Under the pieces are notes generated by a model. That model saw only the letters and a program-made list of their open reading frames with translations, was not told the origin of the DNA and ran no database searches. A program made the position numbers and the translations under genes. Source: Rhodospirillales bacterium (GTDB taxonomy: Bacteria > Pseudomonadota > Alphaproteobacteria > Rhodospirillales > Defluviicoccaceae). Taken from it: a DNA stretch of 64,000 nucleotides. The stretch covers positions 220,270 to 284,269 of the forward strand of contig JADJXQ010000024.1 in NCBI GenBank assembly GCA_016710335.1, in the 5' to 3' direction. Positions 8,031-17,395 of this stretch are shown piece after piece. How positions within the stretch are numbered: position 1 is the first letter of the stretch; every line of letters begins with the position of its first letter.

Positions 8031-9410
8031 TCATTCCGCGGCCACGGCCGGGAGGTCGCCGAGCGACGCTGCGAGAGCGGACTCTTGCTCGGCATCGTCG
8101 GTCAGCTTGCCGGCGAAGTAGTCGGCGTAGGCCTGCATGTCAAAGTGGCCGTGGCCGGAGAGATTGAAGAGGATGGTCTTGGCGGTGCCGTCCCGCTTAC
8201 ACGCCAGCGCTTCGTCGATCGCCGCCCGCACGGCGTGGTTGGCCTCGGGCGCCGGAATGATGCCTTCGGCGCGGGCAAACAACACGCCGGCCGCGAAACA
8301 GTCCGTCTGCTTGAGGGCGCGCGCCTCGAACAGGCCGAGGTCCATGGCATGGCTCAAAAGCGGCGACATGCCGTGATAGCGGAGCCCGCCGGCGTGGATG
8401 CCGGGCGGCATGAAGCCGGAGCCAAGGGTGCGCATCTTCATCAGCGGCGTCAGGTGGGCGGTGTCACCGTAATCGTAGGCATAGACACCGCGGGTCAAGG
8501 TCGGGCAAGAGGTCGGCTCAGTGGCGATGATCCGGTAAGTGCGCCCGCCCCGGAGCTGCCGAGCGAGGTACGGGAACACCAGGCCGCCGAAGTTGCTGCC
8601 GCCGCCGGTGCAGCCGATGAGGATGTCCGGCTCGTCCCCAGCCATGGCCATCTGCTCGATTGCCTCGAGCCCGATCACCGTCTGGTGCAGCAGCACGTGG
8701 TTGAGGACGCTGCCGAGCGCGTAACGGGTATCGTCCCGCTGGCGGGCCATCTCGACCGCCTCGGAGATGGCGATCCCGAGGCTGCCGGTAGAGTCCGGAT
8801 GCGCTTCCAGGACGCGGCGACCAGCCTCGGTCTCCGTGCTCGGGCTGGCGACGCAGCGCGCCCCGTATGCTTGCATGGCGGCGCGACGATACGGCTTCTG
8901 CTGAAAAGAAACCTTGACCATGTAGACGTCGACGTCGAGGCCGAACACGCTGCCGGCAAAGGCCAGTGACGTGCCCCACTGGCCGGCGCCGGTTTCAGTG
9001 GTGAGGCGGCGGGTGCCCTCCGCCTTGTTGTAGAATGCCTGCGGGACGGCGGTGTTGGGCTTGTGGCTGCCAGACGGGCTCACGCCCTCGTTCTTGTAGT
9101 AGATGCGCGCCGGCGTCTGGAGAGCCTGCTCCAGACGGCGGGCGCGATGGAGCGGGGTCGGGCGCCACAGCTTGTAGACCTCGCGGACCGGCTCCGGGAT
9201 CTCGATGTCGCGCTCTGTCGATACCTCCTGGGCGATCAGCGCCATCGGGAACAGCGGCGCAAGGTCGTGCGGGCCGACCGGCGCACGCGTCGCCGGATGC
9301 AGCACCGGCGGCATTGCCTGCGGCAGGTCCGCCGCGATGTTATACCAGAACCGCGGCAAGCGGTCGTCGGCCAAGCCGTATTTGGTCGTCTCGTTCGTCG
9401 TGCTCTTCAT
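8031..9410 (-). CDS. trpB2: TrpB2-type tryptophan synthase beta chain-like protein
   Basis: This PLP enzyme of about 459 residues belongs to the TrpB2 group, which makes tryptophan from indole and serine and usually acts without a tightly coupled TrpA. The PLP lysine is in GSHKPNTA, the phosphate-binding loop is CTGGGSNFGG, and LWRPTPLHRA and TETGAGQWG are characteristic. The extra N-terminal segment (LPRFWYNIAADLP) is typical of TrpB2 and absent from TrpB1. The start at ATG 9410 gives the family N-terminus; ATG 9446 is an alternative. No trpA lies nearby. Confidence 0.9.
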   Translation of the reverse strand: MKSTTNETTKYGLADDRLPRFWYNIAADLPQAMPPVLHPATRAPVGPHDLAPLFPMALIAQEVSTERDIEIPEPVREVYKLWRPTPLHRARRLEQALQTPARIYYKNEGVSPSGSHKPNTAVPQAFYNKAEGTRRLTTETGAGQWGTSLAFAGSVFGLDVDVYMVKVSFQQKPYRRAAMQAYGARCVASPSTETEAGRRVLEAHPDSTGSLGIAISEAVEMARQRDDTRYALGSVLNHVLLHQTVIGLEAIEQMAMAGDEPDILIGCTGGGSNFGGLVFPYLARQLRGGRTYRIIATEPTSCPTLTRGVYAYDYGDTAHLTPLMKMRTLGSGFMPPGIHAGGLRYHGMSPLLSHAMDLGLFEARALKQTDCFAAGVLFARAEGIIPAPEANHAVRAAIDEALACKRDGTAKTILFNLSGHGHFDMQAYADYFAGKLTDDAEQESALAASLGDLPAVAAE

Positions 9411-9564
9411 GCCTGCTTCACGGCGCGCTCTGTTCTCTTCTGTCATCAATGCGAGGAGGCGGAGCCGAACCGGCAGTCCGGAGACAACCCGTCCTCAGGT
9501 ATCGGGGTGCCGCGCATCCGCTTCGCGGTGCTCTCAGTGGATCCGGTTAGGTCAACCTGCTCGC

Positions 9565-11130
9565 CTATTCCTTGTCGGGTTTCTGGTCGGGCTTGTCGTC
9601 GAGGCGCAAAGCGACGAAACGCAAGCCGGTCGAGCCCTCCACCAGCAGCAGGACGGTCTTACGGTCGGCTTCCGCCGCCGCTTCGACTTTCTCTGCGACC
9701 TCGCGCGGCGTACTGACCGACTCCTGGCTGACTTCGACGATCACGTCGCCCGGCCGAATCCCCTTTTCGCTCGCTGCGCCCGCGGGATCGACATCGGTGA
9801 CGACGACCCCCTTTGCTCCTTCCGCCAACTGGTACGTCTCGATGTGCTTGGCGTCGATTTCAGCGAGGCTCATTCCCAGCCTCTGCAGTTCCATGTCCTT
9901 GCCGCCGGGTGTCCCCTGCGCGCCGCTCTCGGCCAATGTCTTCTCGCCCTCCTCCAGCGAGCCGATTTCGACTTCGAGTTCCATGTCCTTGCCATCGCGC
10001 CACACCTTGACGGGGACGGTGTTGCCGACTTCCGTATCGGCGACGATGCGCGGCAGCGCCCGCATCTCGTCGACATCCTTGCCGTTGAACTCGAGAATAA
10101 CGTCTCTCCGCTGGATGCCCGCCTTCTCCGCGGGCCCCTCGGCGATCACGTCCGCGACGAGGGCGCCGCGCGCATCATCGAGACCCAGGCTTTCGGCCAG
10201 TTCTTCGGTCACGGTCTGGATCCGCACGCCGAGCCAGCCGCGCCGCACTTGACCGTGTTCGATGAGTTGGCGGATGACCGGCTGGGCGGTGCTGGTGGGG
10301 ATGGCGAAACCGATCCCGATGCTTCCGCCCGAGGGCGAGAAGATCGCGGTGTTGATACCGATGACTTCTCCGTCGAGATTGAACATCGGCCCGCCGGAAT
10401 TGCCGCGGTTGATGGACGCGTCGGTCTGCAGGAAGTTGTCGTACGGCCCGGCGTGGATGTCGCGGCCGCGGGCCGAGATGATGCCGGCGGTCACAGTGCC
10501 GCCGAAGCCGAACGGGTTGCCGATCGCCACCACCCAGTCGCCTACCCGCGATTTTTCGGAATCGCCGAAACGGACAGCGAACAGCTCGGTTGGCGGATCG
10601 ACCTTGAGCACGGCGATGTCGGTCTTGGAGTCGCGCCCGATCACCTCCGCCTGCAGCCGCGTCTCGTCGTGGAGTACGACCGTCACCTCATCCGCGTCCT
10701 GGATGACGTGGTTGTTGGTGACGATGTAGCCGCCGGCGTCGATGATGAACCCGGAGCCGAGCGACGTGCTCTGGCGCATTTGCGGCGGCTGGCCTCGTTC
10801 CAGGAACTCCTTGAAGAACTCCTCGAACGGCGAGCCCGGCGGCACGGGCAACTCAAGGCCAGGCTGGCCCTCCAGCGACTGGGTCGTCGACACGTTGACG
10901 ACCGACGGCAACAGACGGTCGGCAAGTTCTGCGAAGCTCTCCGGTGCGGTGCGTGCGGTCGAAGCCCGAGGGCCTGTCGCAACGATGAAGGCCGCAAGCA
11001 CGGCGAGCCCGATGCCGACCCAGCGCCTCGCGATCGCGGCGGGCACTCCCCGCACCTGCGCCGCGCCTGCCGGGCGGCGGATGATCGCGGACGGGCTTAC
11101 CGGTGCGAATAGTTGGTTTGCCATTGTCAT
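9565..11130 (-). CDS. degP: Periplasmic serine endoprotease DegP/HtrA (Do family)
   Basis: The protein (521 aa) is a periplasmic quality-control protease and chaperone. An N-terminal signal anchor (WVGIGLAVLAAFIVATG) is followed by a trypsin-like domain with the full triad: His in TNNHVI, Asp in SKTDIAVLK, Ser in GNSGGP. Two PDZ domains follow, near GALVADVIAEGPAEKAG and GVVVTDVDPAGAASEKG. ATG 11130 follows GGCGGAGAC. The gene sits downstream of DUF2065 and hflC-hflK in the same direction, a linkage seen in many proteobacteria where membrane and periplasmic proteolysis genes cluster. Confidence 0.94.
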   Translation of the reverse strand: MTMANQLFAPVSPSAIIRRPAGAAQVRGVPAAIARRWVGIGLAVLAAFIVATGPRASTARTAPESFAELADRLLPSVVNVSTTQSLEGQPGLELPVPPGSPFEEFFKEFLERGQPPQMRQSTSLGSGFIIDAGGYIVTNNHVIQDADEVTVVLHDETRLQAEVIGRDSKTDIAVLKVDPPTELFAVRFGDSEKSRVGDWVVAIGNPFGFGGTVTAGIISARGRDIHAGPYDNFLQTDASINRGNSGGPMFNLDGEVIGINTAIFSPSGGSIGIGFAIPTSTAQPVIRQLIEHGQVRRGWLGVRIQTVTEELAESLGLDDARGALVADVIAEGPAEKAGIQRRDVILEFNGKDVDEMRALPRIVADTEVGNTVPVKVWRDGKDMELEVEIGSLEEGEKTLAESGAQGTPGGKDMELQRLGMSLAEIDAKHIETYQLAEGAKGVVVTDVDPAGAASEKGIRPGDVIVEVSQESVSTPREVAEKVEAAAEADRKTVLLLVEGSTGLRFVALRLDDKPDQKPDKE

Positions 11131-11186
11131 GTCTCCGCCCTGCGCGCCGTCATCGCGCTTCTGTTGGGGTGGCGTCCCCAGGAAAT

Positions 11187-11372
11187 TCAGCCTTTGACCA
11201 TCCACACCAGCATGACGCCGAATACGACGGCGACGAGGCCAGCACTCCGCAGGCTGTGGGACGGGTGCGCCAGAATTTGCGCCATAAGGCGTTTCATCGC
11301 ATCCGGAAAAAGCGTGTAGGCGATGCCCTCCAGGGTCATCGCAAGGCCCAATGCCACGACCAGATCAACCAT
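11187..11372 (-). CDS. DUF2065 family small membrane protein
   Basis: The 61-residue product has two hydrophobic helices (VDLVVALGLAMTLEGIAYTL and AGLVAVVFGVMLVWMV) around a short basic loop with PDAMKRLM. This is the DUF2065/YjeT pattern. The gene lies between hflC and degP on the same strand, the usual position for YjeT-like proteins near hflKC, so a link to the HflKC membrane complex is plausible but unproven. Confidence 0.85.
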   Translation of the reverse strand: MVDLVVALGLAMTLEGIAYTLFPDAMKRLMAQILAHPSHSLRSAGLVAVVFGVMLVWMVKG

Positions 11373-11454
11373 GCGGCTCCGCCACCCCGCTCCGTCGCCC
11401 GATCGCCCGGAGGCTCAAATTGCGCCGCATTCTTCAGCGCCTCGCAGTCGGGCA

Positions 11455-12339
11455 TCACTGCTGGGTCTGCGGCTTCGCGCCGGCTTCATTGAAGAAATAG
11501 CGGAAGAAGTCAGCGTCCGGCGACAGGATCATCGTGGTGTCGTCGCCTTTCAACGCCGTGTACGCTTCCAAAGAACGATAGAAATCGAAGAAGCTAGGGT
11601 CGCGCCCATAGGCGTCGTTGAGCACGTTCGTTCTTGCCGCATCGCCCTCGCCGCGCAGGATCTGAGAGATCTTGTTGGCGTCTGCAAGGATGACCGTGCG
11701 TTCCCGCTCAGCATTTGCCTGGATCTCCGCCTTCTGTTCCTCTCCTTCCGCTCGCAATTGGGCGGCCTGAGCCTCGCGTTCGGAGCGCATCCGGCTGTAG
11801 ACGGCATCGCTGGTGACTTCAGGAAGGTCGGTGCGGCCGATGCGCACGTCGACGACCTCGATGCCGAAGTTTGGCGCCTGGGATCTCAGATCGTCGTTGA
11901 TGTGGCTCATGATTTCGCTTCGCTTCGACGACAGCATGTCGGCGAGCGACACCTGCGCCACCTCCGATCGCACCGCCGAATTCAGAAGCCGTCCGAACAG
12001 ATTGATGAAGTTCGCCGTGGTCACGGCGCGTTTACGGAACTCGAGCGGGTCGATGATGCGAAATCGGGCGAACGCGTCGACGCGGATGCGCTTCTGGTCG
12101 GTGAGCAGGATCTCTTCCGGCTCCGGATCCAGCGCCAGGATGCGTTTGTCGAAGTACTCGACGTTCTGGATGAGCGGGACCTTGACGTGCAGGCCGGGCT
12201 CCTTGATGACCCGAACCGGGTTGCCGAACTGCAGGATCAGCGCCTGCTCCGTCTGGTGCACGGTGAACAGTGCGCTGAACGCCAGGATGCCTAGAACGAC
12301 GACGATGATGCCGAGCATGAAGAGCCTGGTTTGCTTCAT
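11455..12339 (-). CDS. hflC: HflC, subunit of the HflKC FtsH-modulating complex
   Basis: HflC (294 aa) forms with HflK a large SPFH-family cage around FtsH and modulates its membrane proteolysis. An N-terminal membrane anchor (LFMLGIIVVVLGILAFSALF) precedes the SPFH/band 7 domain (VHQTEQALILQFG, RIRVDAFARFRI) and a long charged coiled coil (RSEREAQAAQLRAEGEEQKAE). The start codon overlaps the hflK stop as ATGA, showing translational coupling. Confidence 0.94.
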   Translation of the reverse strand: MKQTRLFMLGIIVVVLGILAFSALFTVHQTEQALILQFGNPVRVIKEPGLHVKVPLIQNVEYFDKRILALDPEPEEILLTDQKRIRVDAFARFRIIDPLEFRKRAVTTANFINLFGRLLNSAVRSEVAQVSLADMLSSKRSEIMSHINDDLRSQAPNFGIEVVDVRIGRTDLPEVTSDAVYSRMRSEREAQAAQLRAEGEEQKAEIQANAERERTVILADANKISQILRGEGDAARTNVLNDAYGRDPSFFDFYRSLEAYTALKGDDTTMILSPDADFFRYFFNEAGAKPQTQQ

Positions 12340-13463
12340 CGGTCGGCCCCCCGGTTGGTTTGTTCAGTTTGCTGACCTAGTTGTCTTTTCTGGATCTCCG
12401 GGAGCGGAAGATACGGAACCACGCCGGAGCCGGCGGCGCCCTGATCGATGATGATCTTTTGCGTGTCGCCGAGAATATCCTGCATGCGCTCCAGGTAAAG
12501 GCGGCGCGCGGTCACTTCCTGGCCCTTGGAATAGGCATCGTACACCGAGACGAAACGCTGCGCCTCGCCTTCGGCGTCGCGAACCACCTTGTCCTTGTAG
12601 GCCGTGGCCTGTTGGATGACCCTTTCGGCTTCGCCCCGCGCGCGGGGCACGATGTCGTTGCGGTAAAGCCGCGCTTCGTTGATCAGCCGTTCCTGATCCT
12701 GCCGCGCGCGCTGGACTTCGTCGAACGCGTCGATGACCGCGGCCGGCGCGTTCACTTCCTGCTGCTTGACGGCCACAATCAGGATGCCGGAGGCGTAACT
12801 ATCGAGAATGCCCTGCAGCAGATCCCGTGTCTTTGCCTCGACTTCGGGGCGCTGATTGGTCAACGCGCCCTCCAGCGGCGTCTGGCCCATCACCTCCCGG
12901 ATAGCGCTCTCCGCGGCGATCTTCACAGTCGCTTCCGGCTCGCGAATGTTGAAGCGATAGTTCGCGGCGTCCTTGATGCGCCACTGCACCACGAACTCGA
13001 CATCGATGATGTTCTGGTCGCCGGTCAGCATCAGGCTTTCCTCGGGCACCTTGATCTTGCGGCCGGTGCGACCGGTATCGCTGGGCGAGCGGTAGCCGAC
13101 GGTGATCTGATTGGTGCGCTCGACGTTGGTCAAGATGACGTCGCCGATCGGCGCCGGCAGCCAGTAGTTGAGGCCCGGAGCGGTGATCTTGACGAACTTG
13201 CCGAACAGGAGTTCGATACCCTGCTCGCCGGGCTGTACGCGGTAGAAACCGGTAATCAACCAGATCCCGAGCGCCGCGGCGACCAACAGGACAAGGCCCC
13301 GCCCGCCTCCTACTCCGCCGGGCAGAAGGCGCTTGAAGCGCTCCTGGGTGCGGCGAAGCATCTCTTCCACATCCGGAGGCGGCGGTGTTGACGGGCCGGT
13401 TCCCCATGGCCCTCCACCTCCACCACCGCTGCCCCAAGGCCCACCTTTTGGATTCCACGCCAT
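12336..13463 (-). CDS. hflK: HflK, subunit of the HflKC FtsH-modulating complex
   Basis: HflK (375 aa) starts with a Gly/Trp/Pro-rich cytoplasmic tail (NPKGGPWGSGGGGGGPWG), followed by one transmembrane helix (GLVLLVAAALGIWLITGFY) and an SPFH domain (PGEQGIELLFGKFV, TGDQNIIDVEFVVQWRI). A coiled coil around PRARGEAERVIQQATAYKDK ends the protein. It is the first gene of the hflK-hflC-DUF2065-degP series and overlaps hflC by four bases. Confidence 0.94.
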   Translation of the reverse strand: MAWNPKGGPWGSGGGGGGPWGTGPSTPPPPDVEEMLRRTQERFKRLLPGGVGGGRGLVLLVAAALGIWLITGFYRVQPGEQGIELLFGKFVKITAPGLNYWLPAPIGDVILTNVERTNQITVGYRSPSDTGRTGRKIKVPEESLMLTGDQNIIDVEFVVQWRIKDAANYRFNIREPEATVKIAAESAIREVMGQTPLEGALTNQRPEVEAKTRDLLQGILDSYASGILIVAVKQQEVNAPAAVIDAFDEVQRARQDQERLINEARLYRNDIVPRARGEAERVIQQATAYKDKVVRDAEGEAQRFVSVYDAYSKGQEVTARRLYLERMQDILGDTQKIIIDQGAAGSGVVPYLPLPEIQKRQLGQQTEQTNRGADR

Positions 13464-13729
13464 TCTCGTGCGTCACTCCTGTCTGAAGGTCTCGCGTCTG
13501 CCGCGTCGCCGTGGACGGCGGCTCACTGATCTGGACGGCTCACACCGGCGCTCATCTTGGCGATGCACGCCGCTGGTGCCATATCTCCACGATATAGTGA
13601 TGTGCGGGGCGCACTGCCTGCCTTATAGGACAGCTTGCCGGGCGGTGCAACGCGGACGCGCTGCGGGATCGACCGCAGTAAGTCTCTTCGCACGGCAATC
13701 GCACAAACAAGACAAGGATTCTCGGTACA

Positions 13730-14848
13730 ATGGCTGACGTTACGGAAGAACAGGTTCTCGGTGCGCTGAGCTGCATCCTCGATCCTGACCGCAAGCGGGA
13801 TGTGGTCAGCCTCGGCATGGTCAAGGGACTGCAGATCAAAAGCGGCCACGTCGCCTTGTCGCTGGAGGTGGACCCGGAGCGCGGTCCGCTCCTGGAGGAC
13901 GTTCGCAGGCAGGCGGAACAGGTGGTGCATCGGTTGCCGGGTGTGCTGACGGCGCAGGTGGTGCTGACCGCCGAGCGCGCCGGCGCCACCCGTCCTCCCG
14001 CTGGAAAGCCCGCCGCTGCGCCGCAACCGCAGGCCGCGGCGCTCATGCCGGGCGTGGGCGCCATCGTCGCCGTCGCCTCCGGCAAGGGCGGGGTCGGCAA
14101 ATCGACCACCGCCGTCAACCTCGCGCTGGCGCTCAGCGCTCGCGGCCACGCCGTCGGACTGCTCGACGCCGATGTCTACGGGCCGTCGATGCGGCGGTTG
14201 CTGGGCGTCAGCGGCGGACCCACGTCATCGGACGGCGTGCGGCTCGATCCGATCCAGAAATTCGGGATCAAGGCCATGTCGATGGCGTTCCTTGTCGAAG
14301 AGGAAACGCCGCTGGTGTGGCGTGGCCCGATGGTTCAGTCTGCGCTCGAGCAGATGATGCGGGACGTCAACTGGGGAGAGCTTGACGTGCTGGTGGTCGA
14401 CATGCCGCCGGGCACCGGCGACACCCAGTTGACCATGGCGCAGCGGGTGCCGCTCGCCGGCGCGGTCATCGTCTCCACACCCCAGGACATCGCCCTGATC
14501 GATGCCCGCAAGGGGCTCAACATGTTCCGCAAGGTGGATGTGCCGGTGTTGGGGTTGATCGAGAACATGAGCTATTTCTTGTGCCCGAACTGCGGCCATC
14601 GCTCGGAAATCTTCGGGCACGGCGGCGCCAGGTCTGAAGCCGACCGGCTCGGCATGCCGTTCCTGGGCGAAATCCCGCTGCACATGGCCATTCGCGAAAC
14701 GTCGGACGAGGGCACGCCCATCGTCGTGCAGGACCCTGAGAGCGAACATGCGCGCGCCTACATGGCGATCGCCGACAACCTGTGGGAGAGGATCGGGGAG
14801 AGCAGCCGCCAACAAGCCGAGGCAGCGCCCCGCATCGTCATCCAATAG
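13730..14848 (+). CDS. mrp: Mrp/ApbC/NBP35 family Fe-S cluster carrier ATPase
   Basis: This P-loop ATPase (372 aa) carries and transfers iron-sulfur clusters. The N-terminal DUF59/MIP18 domain covers about residues 1-90. The deviant Walker A GKGGVGKSTTA lies near residue 120, with DADVYGPS following, DMPPGTGD near 224 and the cluster-binding CPNC pair near 285. The domain order and length are usual. It is divergent from hflK across 266 bases that should hold both promoters, and convergent with the TPR gene. Confidence 0.94.
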   Translation: MADVTEEQVLGALSCILDPDRKRDVVSLGMVKGLQIKSGHVALSLEVDPERGPLLEDVRRQAEQVVHRLPGVLTAQVVLTAERAGATRPPAGKPAAAPQPQAAALMPGVGAIVAVASGKGGVGKSTTAVNLALALSARGHAVGLLDADVYGPSMRRLLGVSGGPTSSDGVRLDPIQKFGIKAMSMAFLVEEETPLVWRGPMVQSALEQMMRDVNWGELDVLVVDMPPGTGDTQLTMAQRVPLAGAVIVSTPQDIALIDARKGLNMFRKVDVPVLGLIENMSYFLCPNCGHRSEIFGHGGARSEADRLGMPFLGEIPLHMAIRETSDEGTPIVVQDPESEHARAYMAIADNLWERIGESSRQQAEAAPRIVIQ

Positions 14849-14914
14849 AGGGGCAGCAGCCGGCCATATATTTTTGCCCGAGTTCGCTGCGCAAAAACTC
14901 GCAAGACGACGCCC

Positions 14915-17353
14915 TCAGAGCTGTTCGAGCGTCTGGCGGGCCTCGTCGATGCCGGGGTATCGGGCGTCGCCGCTCGTCGCCTTTTCCAGAGCGGCGCGCG
15001 CCAGTTGGTCTTCGCCCAGTGCGTGTAGCACCATGCCGAGATGATAGTGCAGTTGAGGCACCGTCGAATCCAGCGCGATGGCGCGCTCCAGGTTGACGCG
15101 GGCAAGGCGAAGCTCCCCGGTTCGGTACTGCAGCCAAGCGAGCGTATCGACGAACAGGGAATTGGTGGAGTTCTCGAACCGCCTCGCCAAACTCAATCCG
15201 CGCTGCAACTGGTCGGGATCGTCATTGCGGTAATCGGCGATCAGCGCGGCAAGGTTGTTGGCGGCGATGTCGATGCTCGGGTCTTGCGCCAGGATGGTCT
15301 CGTAGGTGGCGGCGGCTTCGTCGTATTGGCCGCTCTTTTCGAGCGTCTCCGCAAGCCCGAGAAGCAGCTCGACGCTGTTCGGCATTTCCGCGACGCCCGA
15401 GCGGAACGCCTCGACTGCCGCGTCGATCCGGCCCTCGCTGGCGTAAAGGCGTCCGAGGTTGCTGTGCGGCACCGACCAGCCGCTGGAATGTGCGATGGCG
15501 TTCTGGAACGACTGGACCGCCTCTTCCGGTCGGTCGAGGCGCAACAGCACCTCGCCGAGCAGATTGTGCGCGACTGCGTTGTCGCCGTCGTCTGCGATCA
15601 GCGCCCGCAAGTACGCCGCCGCGTCTTCCGATTTGCCCTGAAGGAGATACGCCTGGACGGCGCCGGTCAGCGGTTCCGCCGCCCGTGGCGCGGCATCGCG
15701 AGCTGCGTTGAACGAGGCGAGCGCATCCTCGTATTCACCGCGGCCGAGATGGTAGGCGCCCTGCAGCGTGTAGCCTGAAGCGTGCTGGTCTGGGAGCTGG
15801 AGAAGGCGATCGATAGTCGCCTTCGCTTCGCGCCATTTTTCTTGTGCGGTGAGAATTGACGCCTTGGATTGCAGCGCAGGGGCGGCCTCGGGTTGTTGCT
15901 CCAGCACTTCGTCCAGCAGCCTCAACGCCGCGTCCGGATTGCCCTGCTGAGCCAGGAGCGAAGCCAGGCGCTGGCGGCTTTCGGTATCGGCGGGCGCCAA
16001 CTGGATGACCCGCTTCAGGGTATCCATGGCAATCTCCGGTTCGCCGTTCAGCATCTGTGCCTGGGCCAGAAGCCGGAGGGCCTGCACCGACTCCGGGTCG
16101 TCGCGCAGCAGGGAGCGCAGGTCGGATATTGCCGGGTCGATCTCCCCCTTCTGCAGGGCGATCGACGCTCGCATCAGGAGCGCGTCCGCGTTGTTGGGAG
16201 CCGCCGCCAAAACCTCTGCGATCACCGGTGCGGCGGCGTCGGGATCGTCGTTGAGGAGGTGGAGACGGGCCAGCGCCACGCGAATCGGCAGATCCCCCTG
16301 CGCCAGCGCGGTGCCGGCTGCGGGCGCGGTGCGGTCGATCAGGGCGCGCAAGGTCTCCGTTGCCCGGTCCATCTCGCCGTTGTTGGCATAGATTTCGGCC
16401 AGCTTGACGGGGTACTCCGCCTGGTCGGGATTCTTGTCGATGAGGTCCGTCAACTCGGCCTCGGCGGCGGCCCGCCCCTTGGTGTTCAGCAACAGGTTCA
16501 CCAGCGCGAGGCGCGATTGGGCGCCGCCGGCATCGTCGGCAATCGCCTGGCGCAGCACCGCTTCCGCATCGTCGATGCGTCCCTGTTGCGCATGGAGATT
16601 GGCGAGCGCCAAGCGATAGCTGAAGTTGTCGGGCTCTTTTGCGGCGAGCCGCTGGTAGATCGCCTCGACTTCGTCCTGGCGTCCCTGCTCATGAAGTATG
16701 CCGGCTTTCATCAACAGGAAGGCGACGTTGTCCGGTTCGCTCGCAAGCAACGTGTCGAGGGCGGCGAGCGCCGCTGCAGGGTCGCCCTGTCGCTGATACA
16801 CCCGGACCAGGAGAATGCGCGCCGCAGTGTGGTCCGGATCGCGGGCAAGAGCAGCCTTGGCGCCGGCCATGGCGTCGTCGACCTGATCCCGCCGGAGCGC
16901 CAGGGTCGCCAGAAACACGAGGACGTCAGGGTCTTCGGGCGACAGCGACTTGAGCACGTCGCCCTGTGCCGCGGCCAAGTCGAGTTCCTTGGCGGCCAGA
17001 TAGAACTGCGCCACTTTGAGCTGCGCCTGAAGGTTATCAGGCTGCCGCTCCGCGACAGACTTGAAGGCCGAGAACGCGCGTTGCCATTGGCCTTCGCGTT
17101 CGTTGATCAGCCCCATGTAGTAGCGCGCCTCGATCCCCTTGGGATCGATCTGCAGCGCGTTCTTGAATTCGAGCCTGGCTTTGACCAGGTCGCCTTCCTC
17201 GAACAGCGCCTTGCCGCGCTCGATGTATTCGCTCTCGCGCTGCTTGGGATCGCTGCAAGCGGTGGCAACGCCCAAGGTGAGCAGCAGCACGGCGATCGTT
17301 GCCAGCCAGCCGATGCGACGGAGACGTCGCGGCGCGGCGTGTCGTGCGCTCAT
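14915..17353 (-). CDS. prsT: TPR-repeat lipoprotein, PrsT-like (exosortase/PEP-CTERM system)
   Basis: The ~812-residue product starts with a basic segment, a hydrophobic core (IGWLATIAVLLLTLGVATAC) and a lipobox-like Cys followed by SDPKQRESEYIERGK. The rest is a chain of tetratricopeptide repeats such as LFEEGDLVKARLEFKNALQ, continuing to the C-terminus. This arrangement, directly upstream of an exosortase gene's end, matches PrsT, the TPR protein found with exosortase and exopolysaccharide systems. ATG 17353 is preferred over the adjoining GTG 17356. The family usually runs to about 900 residues, so this member is somewhat short. Confidence 0.8.
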   Translation of the reverse strand: MSARHAAPRRLRRIGWLATIAVLLLTLGVATACSDPKQRESEYIERGKALFEEGDLVKARLEFKNALQIDPKGIEARYYMGLINEREGQWQRAFSAFKSVAERQPDNLQAQLKVAQFYLAAKELDLAAAQGDVLKSLSPEDPDVLVFLATLALRRDQVDDAMAGAKAALARDPDHTAARILLVRVYQRQGDPAAALAALDTLLASEPDNVAFLLMKAGILHEQGRQDEVEAIYQRLAAKEPDNFSYRLALANLHAQQGRIDDAEAVLRQAIADDAGGAQSRLALVNLLLNTKGRAAAEAELTDLIDKNPDQAEYPVKLAEIYANNGEMDRATETLRALIDRTAPAAGTALAQGDLPIRVALARLHLLNDDPDAAAPVIAEVLAAAPNNADALLMRASIALQKGEIDPAISDLRSLLRDDPESVQALRLLAQAQMLNGEPEIAMDTLKRVIQLAPADTESRQRLASLLAQQGNPDAALRLLDEVLEQQPEAAPALQSKASILTAQEKWREAKATIDRLLQLPDQHASGYTLQGAYHLGRGEYEDALASFNAARDAAPRAAEPLTGAVQAYLLQGKSEDAAAYLRALIADDGDNAVAHNLLGEVLLRLDRPEEAVQSFQNAIAHSSGWSVPHSNLGRLYASEGRIDAAVEAFRSGVAEMPNSVELLLGLAETLEKSGQYDEAAATYETILAQDPSIDIAANNLAALIADYRNDDPDQLQRGLSLARRFENSTNSLFVDTLAWLQYRTGELRLARVNLERAIALDSTVPQLHYHLGMVLHALGEDQLARAALEKATSGDARYPGIDEARQTLEQL

Positions 17354-17395
17354 CACCTTTCAATGCCCCCCGCCAGCGTCCCGGGTCCTGCACGG